Below are positions 57,685-64,000 of a stretch of DNA of 64,000 bases, one piece after another (the first letter of the stretch is position 1; each line of letters starts with the position of its first letter). The translations under genes and the position numbers were made by a program. This DNA comes from Streptomyces sp. NBC_00259. GTDB taxonomy: Bacteria > Actinomycetota > Actinomycetes > Streptomycetales > Streptomycetaceae. The notes beneath the pieces are model-generated. The model had not been told where the DNA came from and ran no database searches. It saw nothing but the letters and a program-made list of their open reading frames with translations. The stretch covers positions 806,001 to 870,000 of the forward strand of contig NZ_CP108080.1 in the NCBI RefSeq assembly GCF_036181745.1, given 5' to 3'.

Positions 57685-58647
57685 TCAGCCCTTGCGGGTC
57701 TTGATCTCCTCGGTCAGCTGGGGGACGACCTCGAAGAGGTCGCCGACGACGCCGTAGTCGACGAGGTCGAAGATCGGGGCCTCGGCGTCCTTGTTGATGG
57801 CCACGATGGTCTTCGAGGTCTGCATGCCGGCCCGGTGCTGGATCGCGCCGGAGATGCCGGAGGCGATGTACAGCTGCGGGGACACGCTCTTGCCGGTCTG
57901 GCCGACCTGGTTGGAGTGCGGGTACCAGCCGGCGTCGACGGCGGCGCGGGAGGCGCCGACGGCGGCACCGAGGGAGTCGGCGAGCGCCTCGATCACCGAG
58001 AAGTTCTCGGCGCCGTTGACGCCACGGCCACCGGAGACCACGATCGCGGCCTCGGTCAGCTCGGGGCGGCCGGTCGACTCGCGCGGGGTGCGGGAGACGA
58101 TCTTGGTGCCGGTGGCCGCGCTCCCGAAGGTGACCGCGAGGGCCTCGACGGCGCCGGCGGCCGGGGCGGCCTCGACCGGGGCGGAGTTCGGCTTCACGGT
58201 GATGACCGGGGTGCCCTTGGAGACACGGGACTTGGTGGTGAACGCGGCGGCGAACACGGACTGCGTGGCCACCGGGCCCTCGTCGCCGGCCTCCAGGTCG
58301 ATGGCGTCGGTGATGATGCCGGAGCCGATGCGGACCGCGAGGCGCGCCGCGATCTCCTTGCCCTCGGCTGAGGACGGCACCAGCACGGCGGCGGGCGAGG
58401 TGGCCTCGTACGCGGCCTGCAGCGCGTCCACCTTCGGGACCACGAGGTAGTCGGCGAACTCGGGGGCGTCGGCGGTGAGCACCTTGACCGCGCCGTGCTC
58501 GGCGAGCGTGGCGGCGGTGGCCTCGGCGCCGGAGCCGAGCGCGACGGCGACCGGCTCGCCGATGCGGCGGGCCAGCGTCAGCAGCTCCAGGGTGGGCTTG
58601 CGGACGGCACCGTCCACGTGGTCGACGTAGACGAGAACTTCAGCCAT
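57685..58647 (-). CDS. etfA: Electron transfer flavoprotein alpha subunit
   Basis: 320 residues, AGGAGAG before ATG. N-terminal ETF domain ([27 protein letters not shown]) and C-terminal FAD-binding domain with [73 protein letters not shown], all conserved. With etfB it carries electrons from acyl-CoA dehydrogenases to the respiratory chain. Downstream of etfB by 58 bp, same strand. Confidence 0.97.
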   Translation of the reverse strand: MAEVLVYVDHVDGAVRKPTLELLTLARRIGEPVAVALGSGAEATAATLAEHGAVKVLTADAPEFADYLVVPKVDALQAAYEATSPAAVLVPSSAEGKEIAARLAVRIGSGIITDAIDLEAGDEGPVATQSVFAAAFTTKSRVSKGTPVITVKPNSAPVEAAPAAGAVEALAVTFGSAATGTKIVSRTPRESTGRPELTEAAIVVSGGRGVNGAENFSVIEALADSLGAAVGASRAAVDAGWYPHSNQVGQTGKSVSPQLYIASGISGAIQHRAGMQTSKTIVAINKDAEAPIFDLVDYGVVGDLFEVVPQLTEEIKTRKG

Positions 58648-58705
58648 GGGACGTCTTCTCTCCTGCTTGCGAAGTATGCGGGGCGGTAGGGGTGATGACC
58701 GAAGC

Positions 58706-59491
58706 TCAGATGAACTTCTGGCCGGCCAGGAACTCGGCCAGCTGCTTGCCGCCCTCGCCCTCGTCCTTGACGATGGTGCCCGCGGTACGGGCCGGACGCT
58801 CGGCCGCGGAGTCCACCGCGGTCCAGGAACCCTCCAGGCCGACCTCCTCCGCCTCGATGTCGAGGTCGGACAGGTCCAGGGACTCCACCGGCTTCTTCTT
58901 GGCGGCCATGATGCCCTTGAAGGACGGGTAGCGGGCCTCGCCCGACTGGTCCGTCACGGACACGACGGCCGGCAGCGACGCCTCCAGCTGCTCCGAAGCG
59001 GTGTCGCCGTCACGGCGGCCCTTGACGGTGCCGTCCTCGACGGAGACCTCGGAGAGCAGGGTGACCTGCGGAACGCCCAGCCGCTCGGCCAGGACCGCCG
59101 GCAGCACGCCCATGGTGCCGTCGGTCGAGGCCATACCGCAGATGACCAGGTCGTAGCCGGTCTTCTCGATCGCCTTCGCGAGCACCAGCGAGGTGCCCAT
59201 GACGTCGGTGCCGTGCAGATCGTCGTCCTCGACGTGAACGGCCTTGTCGGCGCCCATGGACAGCGCCTTGCGCAGCGCGTCCTTGGCGTCCTCCGGGCCG
59301 ACGGTCAGCACGGTGATCTCCGCGTCGTCCGCCTCGTCGGCGATCTGCAGCGCCTGCTCGACCGCGTACTCGTCGAGCTCCGACAGCAGGCCGTCGACAT
59401 CGTCGCGGTCGACGGTCAGGTCATCGGCGAAGTGCCGGTCGCCGGTGGCGTCGGGCACGTACTTCACACAGACAACGATCCTCAAGCTCAC
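58706..59491 (-). CDS. etfB: Electron transfer flavoprotein beta subunit
   Basis: 261 residues, GTG start with GGAGAG. MSLRIVVCVKYVPDATGD, NEYAVEQAL-type segment (LDEYAVEQALQIADEADDAEITVLTVGPEDAKDALRKALSMGADKAVHVEDD), and VTLLSEVSVEDGTVKGRRDGD. Binds AMP and pairs with EtfA. Operon etfB-etfA. Confidence 0.97.
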   Translation of the reverse strand: MSLRIVVCVKYVPDATGDRHFADDLTVDRDDVDGLLSELDEYAVEQALQIADEADDAEITVLTVGPEDAKDALRKALSMGADKAVHVEDDDLHGTDVMGTSLVLAKAIEKTGYDLVICGMASTDGTMGVLPAVLAERLGVPQVTLLSEVSVEDGTVKGRRDGDTASEQLEASLPAVVSVTDQSGEARYPSFKGIMAAKKKPVESLDLSDLDIEAEEVGLEGSWTAVDSAAERPARTAGTIVKDEGEGGKQLAEFLAGQKFI

Positions 59492-59703
59492 GCCGGCTCT
59501 CCTACTGCATCGTCATTACTGAGCTGCCTTGTGCAGGCAGCATAGGCGCCTGAAGGCGGGGTTTCCGGTCAGGGCGACCGGGGTTCCGAACGTCATATTA
59601 CTCGCCAGTACAACCAGATCTTTCCCACTGAGCAAGCGCTTGGAACTGTGACGTTGCCAACGCCACGGCCCTTCGCCGGCGCTGCTCGCCGCGCCCTGGA
59701 TCC

Positions 59704-60210
59704 TCAGTCCCTGAGCGCATTGAAGCGGCCCTGATGGTAGAGGAGGGGGCGGCCGGCTCCCGCCGGATCACCGGCGACGACCTCGGCGAGGACGACGCGA
59801 TGGTCCCCGGCGGGCACCCGGGCGACCACCCGGCAGACCAGCCAGGCCAGCACACCGTCGAGAAGCGGAACGCCTTCCGGGCCGATACGCCAACGGGTGG
59901 GCGGGCCGAAGCGGTCGGCGCCGCTGTGGGCGAACGTGGCGGCCAGCTCGCGCTGGTGCTCGCCGAGTATGTGGACCCCGACGTGTTCGGTCTCGGAGAC
60001 GACCGGCCAGCTGGACGAGGTGGTGCCGATGCCGAACGAGATCAGCGGAGGCTCGGCGGCCACCGAGCTGAGTGACGTGGCGGTGAACCCGACAGGACGG
60101 TCACCGTGCGCGGTGACGACCGCGACGCCCGCCGCGTGCTGCCGGAAGACGGAACGCAGGAGATCGGGGGAAGCCGGCCGATGGGCGGCGAGGTCGGGCG
60201 TGGCCGTCAA
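59704..60210 (-). CDS. Flavin reductase-like domain protein
   Basis: 168 residues from TTG 60210, with GAAGGA at optimal spacing. Flavin_Reduct domain: LRSVFRQHAAGVAVVTAHGDRPVGFTATSLSSVAAEPPLISFGIGTTSSSWP, HVGVHILGEHQRELAATFAH, and HRVVLAEVVAGDPAGAGRPLLYHQGRFNAL. Reduces FMN/FAD with NAD(P)H for a partner monooxygenase; none is adjacent. An in-frame GTG at 60336 would add 42 less likely residues. Confidence 0.87.
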   Translation of the reverse strand: MTATPDLAAHRPASPDLLRSVFRQHAAGVAVVTAHGDRPVGFTATSLSSVAAEPPLISFGIGTTSSSWPVVSETEHVGVHILGEHQRELAATFAHSGADRFGPPTRWRIGPEGVPLLDGVLAWLVCRVVARVPAGDHRVVLAEVVAGDPAGAGRPLLYHQGRFNALRD

Positions 60211-60415
60211 GGAGTTGTCCTTCTGCGAGAGGTGCGACCGGGTCCGTGGTTGCTCAGACACCCGGACAGCACACGCTCGCGTCACGGGCCGGATCCACAC
60301 GGGTCCGGCCGACAAGAAGGATTTCCGTTGGCACATCGTCAGACTGACGATTGTCGGCAGGCGCAGTCAAGTCGACCTGAACAGATGGGAGCTGTGTCAC
60401 GGCGGCGCAGGCGCC

Positions 60416-60829
60416 TCAGACCGCCTCGCCGAGGGCCGCGATCACATCGGCCTTGCGGGGCTGCCCCGACGCCCTCCGTACGATCCGGCCCCGCGCGTCG
60501 AGCACCAGCACGGTCGGAGTGCGCAGGATGTCCAGTTCGCGCACCAGCGAGAGCTTTTCCTCCGCGTCGATCTCGACATGGGCGACGCCGTCGACCATGT
60601 CCACGACCTCGGTGAGGGTCCGCCGGGTCGCCCGGCACGGCTGGCAGAAGGCGCTGGAGAACTGCACGAGTGTCGCCCGCTCCCCCAACGGCACGCCCAA
60701 CTCGGCCTCCCCGAGCCTGCGCTCCTCGTCCCGCCCGCGCACCTTCATCCTCCCGCTGGTCCGCCGGTGCAGCAGACCGAACACCCCCGCCACCGCGAGG
60801 ACCGCCGCGCACACCATCACTCCTGTCAT
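60416..60829 (-). CDS. Membrane-anchored thioredoxin-like protein
   Basis: 137 residues. N-terminal TM anchor (VMVCAAVLAVAGVFGLLH), then a thioredoxin fold with active site FSSAFCQPCRATRR (CxxC) and cis-Pro in ILRTPTVLVLDARGRIV. Expected to reduce or oxidise exported thiols. Divergent from the DUF4395 gene (76-bp gap), a pairing seen repeatedly in actinobacteria. Confidence 0.9.
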   Translation of the reverse strand: MTGVMVCAAVLAVAGVFGLLHRRTSGRMKVRGRDEERRLGEAELGVPLGERATLVQFSSAFCQPCRATRRTLTEVVDMVDGVAHVEIDAEEKLSLVRELDILRTPTVLVLDARGRIVRRASGQPRKADVIAALGEAV

Positions 60830-60905
60830 CTTCCCCTCCAGCGTTCACAGGACCGCAATGATTCCCGCCCCCGCTCTCCGCGCGCCCCGGGGGATGCTGG
60901 GCCTC

Positions 60906-61322
60906 ATGGACATCGACGTCAGAGGGCCGCGTTTCGGCGCGGCCGTCACCACGGCCGTACTGGCCATCGTTCTCGTCACCTCCAGCGAGGTGCTGCTCGC
61001 CTGGCAGACCCTGTGTTTCGCCGTGGGTGCCGCGGCGGGGGCGCAGCACTCACCGTACGGCCTGCTGTTCCGCACCGTGGTGCGGCCGAGGATCGGTCCT
61101 GCCACGGAGGTCGAGTCACCCGCCCCGCCGCGTTTCGCGCAGGGGGTGGGGCTCGTCTTCGCGCTGGTCGGGCTGGTCGGCTACGGCTGGGGGCCCGAGT
61201 GGCTGGGAATGGCGGCCACCGGCTGCGCACTTGCCGCGGCGTTCCTGAACGCGGTCTTCTCGTACTGCCTCGGCTGCGAGGCCTATCTGCTGCTGCGCCG
61301 GGTCGCGCCGGCGCGCGGATGA
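60906..61322 (+). CDS. DUF4395 membrane protein
   Basis: 138 residues from ATG 60906, four TM helices (VTTAVLAIVLVTSSEVLLAW and later segments). DUF4395 pattern: DIDVRGPRFGAAVT, YGLLFRTVVRPRIGP, RFAQGVGLVFALVGLVGYGWG, and C-terminal YCLGCEAYLLLRR with a CxxC pair. Usually next to thioredoxins or sulfurtransferases; possibly a thiol-redox membrane partner. Confidence 0.87.
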   Translation: MDIDVRGPRFGAAVTTAVLAIVLVTSSEVLLAWQTLCFAVGAAAGAQHSPYGLLFRTVVRPRIGPATEVESPAPPRFAQGVGLVFALVGLVGYGWGPEWLGMAATGCALAAAFLNAVFSYCLGCEAYLLLRRVAPARG

Positions 61323-61511
61323 GCCGGAGGAACCGCCATCGGCACCGCACCCCGTGACTCGACGTGATGAGAATCTCGCCGTGCGATGCCCCCAGGACTG
61401 GCCGTTACGCCGCACATGGGGCACGATCTGCCCAATGCCGAAAACCTACGGCTGCGTAACTTCCGCCGGGAGAACCCTCCCCGGGACAGAGAAGGAAGGG
61501 TCTCCCCCCAG

Positions 61512-62234
61512 ATGGCAGAGCTCGTCTACCGGCCGGTCGTCGGCGCCGCACTCACCATGTTCAAGGCGCTCGACCTGAAGATCGACACCCAGGGGTCGGA
61601 GAACATTCCGCGCACGGGGGGCGCGGTGCTGGTGAGCAATCACATCAGCTACCTCGACTTCATCTTCTCCGGACTGGCGGCGCTGCCGCAGAAGCGTCTG
61701 GTGCGCTTCATGGCGAAGGACTCGGTGTTCCGGCACCGGATCTCGGGTCCGCTGATGCGAGGCATGAAGCACATCCCGGTGGACCGCACCCAGGGCGAGG
61801 CGGCGTACGCGCACGCGCTGGACTCGCTGCGCTCCGGCGAGGTGATCGGTGTCTTCCCGGAGGCGACGATCTCCCAGTCGTTCACGCTGAAGGGCTTCAA
61901 GTCCGGCGCGGCGCGCCTGGCTCAGGAGGCCGGTGTGCCGCTGGTCCCGATGGCGCTGTGGGGTACGCAGCGGCTGTGGACCAAAGGCCGGCAGAAGAAC
62001 TTCAGGCGCAGCCACATCCCGGTGACGATCCGGGTCGGCGAGCCGGTGGAGGCGCCGACGGACCAGTACGCCGGGGCGATCACGCGTCGGCTGCGCGAGC
62101 GCGTGCAGGAGCTGCTCGAAGCGGCGCAGCGTGCCTACCCCGTGCGTCCCAAGGACGCGAACGACACCTGGTGGGTGCCCGCGCATCTCGGGGGCACCGC
62201 TCCGACTCCGGCCGAGGCCCGCGAGGCCGGCTGA
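61512..62234 (+). CDS. Lysophospholipid acyltransferase (PlsC family)
   Basis: 240 residues from ATG 61512 (MAELVYRPVVGAALTMFKAL). Motif I in LVSNHISYLDFIF (Hx4D), HIPVDRTQGE, motif III GVFPEATIS, and VPLVPMALWGTQRLW. Acylates lysophosphatidic acid or a related lipid at the membrane. Tail ends WWVPAHLGG typical of actinobacterial members. The upstream open frame is not counted because it lacks coding character. Confidence 0.92.
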   Translation: MAELVYRPVVGAALTMFKALDLKIDTQGSENIPRTGGAVLVSNHISYLDFIFSGLAALPQKRLVRFMAKDSVFRHRISGPLMRGMKHIPVDRTQGEAAYAHALDSLRSGEVIGVFPEATISQSFTLKGFKSGAARLAQEAGVPLVPMALWGTQRLWTKGRQKNFRRSHIPVTIRVGEPVEAPTDQYAGAITRRLRERVQELLEAAQRAYPVRPKDANDTWWVPAHLGGTAPTPAEAREAG

Positions 62235-62262
62235 GGCCACGGGGCAGGGCCCGGCGCTGTCG

Positions 62263-62955
62263 TCACTCCGGGGTACGGACGGTGATCCGTGCCCCGGGGC
62301 TGAGCTTCTCCAGTGACTCGGCGAGTTCGGCGCCCGCGCCCTCGAGTTCACCGGTCGTCATGGGCGCCAGTGACTCCAGCAGGAAGATCGCGTTCACCGA
62401 TTCCTCGGTGAGCCGGGTACGTGGACCCTGGCGCCAGTTCCAGCGCCGGCAGGTGACGCCCGCGTCGTCGCACCAGACGATCTCGCCCGCCTCGGGGTGC
62501 TCCACGGTCTCCTCACCGCCCGCGACGGTGACGAACGGCTCCTCACCGGTGGCCCGCACCAGGCGCATCCCGCCCTGGATGCGGTCCAGGTCCTCGCCGC
62601 CGACCGGGATCAGATGCGCCACGCTGATCGCGTTGTAGGCGTCGACCAGCAGATTGATCCGGGGCAGCCCGGCGTCGGTCAGCGCGCGCCGGGCGAGCGC
62701 CTCGGCGGAGTTGCGGGTACGGGAGGGCTTGGCGCCGAAGGCGCCGTACGCCTCGCGCCAGGCGGCCATATGGGGGTCCTCGTGCGGCGCCCGGTCACCG
62801 AGCCGCTCCGCCAGGCGGCGCGCCGCCTCGTCGAGCAGCGCCGAACTCGCCTCGTCGCTCGGTCCGTTGACCAGACCATGGACCTCGACGACGAGATGGG
62901 TGAAGCCGGGGACGAGTTCGCGGACCTCGTCGGACACGGTGAGCGTGAGGGGCAT
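62263..62955 (-). CDS. B3/B4 tRNA-binding domain protein
   Basis: 230 residues from ATG 62955 (AAGGA five bases before; ATG 62961 is equally possible). Matches the free-standing B3/B4 domain of PheRS beta (GDRAPHEDPHMAAWREAYGAFGAKPSRTRNSAEALARRAL, LPRINLLVDAYNAISVAHLIPVGGEDLD, GEIVWCDDAGVTCRRWNWRQGPRTRLTEES), which in known cases edits or binds misacylated tRNA. Starts 13 bp after the transglutaminase stop, so cotranscribed. Confidence 0.87.
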   Translation of the reverse strand: MPLTLTVSDEVRELVPGFTHLVVEVHGLVNGPSDEASSALLDEAARRLAERLGDRAPHEDPHMAAWREAYGAFGAKPSRTRNSAEALARRALTDAGLPRINLLVDAYNAISVAHLIPVGGEDLDRIQGGMRLVRATGEEPFVTVAGGEETVEHPEAGEIVWCDDAGVTCRRWNWRQGPRTRLTEESVNAIFLLESLAPMTTGELEGAGAELAESLEKLSPGARITVRTPE

Positions 62956-62968
62956 CGGCATCCTTGCC

Positions 62969-63547
62969 TCAGAGTGCGGCGGGGAGGTTCTCCCAGAGGG
63001 CCGGCCGGTCCTGTGCCGACTGCAGAGCCTGCAGAACCGCCGAATGAGGTACAGCATACAGGACTGGATAGTCCATCTCATTGGACTCCGGATCAGGAGT
63101 GAAGGCCAGCCGCCCCTCGCTCAGCGAGAACTGGGCGTCCACTCCGGGCTTGTTGCCGCGCGGGTCCTGGCGATGCCAGGTGTCCGCGCCGGGCATCCGC
63201 ACGGCGACCAGGCCGTGGACGACATCGAGCTTCTGGTAGCAGAGCGCGGCGGGAAGGCACCCGGCGCGCAGCAGCGCCGCGAGCGCGTGCGCCTTGGCGT
63301 AGCAGATGCCGGTGCGCTGCTCCAGCACGTCGGAGGCGCGCCAGGTGACCCGCGGATCGCCTGCGTCGTACGAGTGCGGGATGGCGTCGCGGACGAACTC
63401 GAACGCCGCCCGGGCGTATCCATATGCGTCATCCGTCCCGACGCGAAGACGCGCCGAGACCTCTCGGACCAGCGGGTGCTCATGGTCGATCACCTCGTCG
63501 GAGGCGAGATACGCGGAGAGTTCGGGAACCTGCTGAATCAGCTCCAT
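62969..63547 (-). CDS. Transglutaminase-like protein
   Basis: 192 residues from ATG 63547 (MELIQQVPELSAYLAS). Core with catalytic Cys in TGICYAKAHALAALLRAGCLPA, His in VVHGLVAVRMPG and Asp in WHRQDPRGNKPGVDA. Cytoplasmic, no signal peptide. Upstream partner of the B3/B4 domain gene; the pairing is seen in other Streptomyces but its meaning is unknown. Confidence 0.87.
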   Translation of the reverse strand: MELIQQVPELSAYLASDEVIDHEHPLVREVSARLRVGTDDAYGYARAAFEFVRDAIPHSYDAGDPRVTWRASDVLEQRTGICYAKAHALAALLRAGCLPAALCYQKLDVVHGLVAVRMPGADTWHRQDPRGNKPGVDAQFSLSEGRLAFTPDPESNEMDYPVLYAVPHSAVLQALQSAQDRPALWENLPAAL

Positions 63548-63625
63548 GACGGCCGAGGATAGAAATGCGGCCGGCCGACAGTCAATCGACTTTCGACCGG
63601 CCGCATAATCATGCACACCGGGCGG

Positions 63626-64000
63626 CTAGCGAGCCATTTCTTCCTTCAGCGCGAGCACGAACGCGTCCACGTCGTCCTCGGTGGTGTCGAAGGAGCACAT
63701 CCAGCGGACGTCACCGGCCGTCTCGTCCCAGAAGTAGAACCGGAAGCGCTTCTGCAGCCGCCTGGTCACATCCTGCGGGAGCCGCGCGAAGACCGCGTTC
63801 GCCTGGACCGGGTAGAGGATCTCGACGCCGTGCACCGCCCGTACGCCCTCGGCGAGCCGCTGGGCCATGGCGTTGGAGTGCCGGGCGTTGCGCAGCCACA
63901 GGTCCTTGGCGAGCAGCGCCTCCAGCTGCACGGAGACGAAGCGCATCTTGGAGGCGAGCTGCATGGACAGCTTGCGCAGATGCTTCATATGGCTCACGGC
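63626..64000 (-). CDS. Threonine aldolase-family PLP enzyme, 5' part outside window
   Basis: C-terminal 124 residues visible, beginning AVSHMKHLRKLSMQLASKMR and running off the right edge. KHLRKLSMQLASKMRFVSVQLEALL, WLRNARHSNAMAQRLAEGVRAV, PVQANAVFARLPQDV and RWMCSFDTTEDDVDAFVLAL are characteristic of low-specificity L-threonine aldolases, which split threonine to glycine and acetaldehyde. The PLP Lys lies upstream, outside the window. Confidence 0.87.
   Translation of the reverse strand, partial: AVSHMKHLRKLSMQLASKMRFVSVQLEALLAKDLWLRNARHSNAMAQRLAEGVRAVHGVEILYPVQANAVFARLPQDVTRRLQKRFRFYFWDETAGDVRWMCSFDTTEDDVDAFVLALKEEMAR

Noticed and set aside
1..64000. tRNA, rRNA or transposase genes
   Set aside because: Looked for cloverleaf-like GGTTC-type T-loops, rRNA text and transposase motifs; nothing convincing was found by eye.

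Overview
The window is high-GC actinobacterial DNA and almost certainly comes from a Streptomyces chromosome. Codons have strong GC third positions, GTG and TTG starts are frequent, regulators are dense (TetR, MarR, LacI, ROK, DeoR, PucR/GAF type, two-component) and several Streptomyces-type families appear (DUF6643, DUF6332, SCO4225-like, Rv1733c-like, DUF4395 next to a thioredoxin). I see no rRNA, tRNA, CRISPR array, insertion sequence or prophage. It reads as ordinary chromosome with many small metabolic and regulatory modules.

Layout. 0-9.4 kb: an edge-truncated GAF regulator, a hydroxybutyrate-type dehydrogenase, lnt with a NUDIX gene, an O-antigen-ligase-like membrane protein, a PH-like membrane protein, a glutamate-racemase-like enzyme, an HpnB-like glycosyltransferase and a two-domain TerD protein. 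9.6-20.4 kb: a proline-rich DUF6643 protein, a MOSC protein, an Rv1733c-like protein, a beta-helix/AAA+ fusion, a 790-residue membrane protein with a serine-hydrolase motif, a DeoR regulator coupled to an SRPBCC protein, a second SRPBCC protein, and a cysteine synthase/desulfhydrase-like enzyme. 20.6-25.7 kb: an anti-sigma-type ATPase, a decayed ABC transporter (frameshifts plus an internal deletion fusing ATPase to permease) with an upstream SHOCT protein, and a methyltransferase. 25.8-29.1 kb: a compact TetR-controlled redox module (SDR, nitronate-monooxygenase-like protein, TetR, NTF2-like protein) marked by repeated GACCGGTC palindromes. 29.2-36.6 kb: a HEAT-like protein with a 3' frameshift, a divergent ROK repressor/MFS pair, a mycothiol-type maleylpyruvate isomerase, and a MarR/DHA2-MFS pair with a palindromic operator.

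36.6-45.9 kb: a two-component system whose kinase and regulator genes are joined by an overlapping 33-codon repeat ORF, a TetR/deazaflavin-oxidoreductase pair with two matching operators, a geranylgeranyl-reductase-family oxidoreductase, an M20 dipeptidase, an MBL hydrolase, a P-loop-NUDIX fusion, a 58-residue protein and a PGRP-type amidase. 46.0-55.2 kb: an oligosaccharide locus with ABC permeases and a Tat-type lipoprotein binding protein, divergent from a secreted GH27 alpha-galactosidase, then a DUF4394 protein, and a ROK kinase divergent from a LacI repressor. No ABC ATPase is present, so a shared sugar ATPase encoded elsewhere is implied. 55.4-64 kb: a Ser/Thr kinase gutted by an internal deletion, a DUF6986 aldolase-like protein, etfBA, a flavin reductase, thioredoxin and DUF4395 genes, a PlsC acyltransferase, a transglutaminase/B3-B4 pair, and an edge-truncated threonine aldolase.

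The most unusual signals are (i) short tandem duplications sitting on or next to stop codons at several gene 3' ends, often with unit lengths not divisible by three; (ii) the overlapping repeat mini-ORF between histidine kinase and response regulator; (iii) well-formed regulator/operator pairs; and (iv) two loci decayed by internal deletion.
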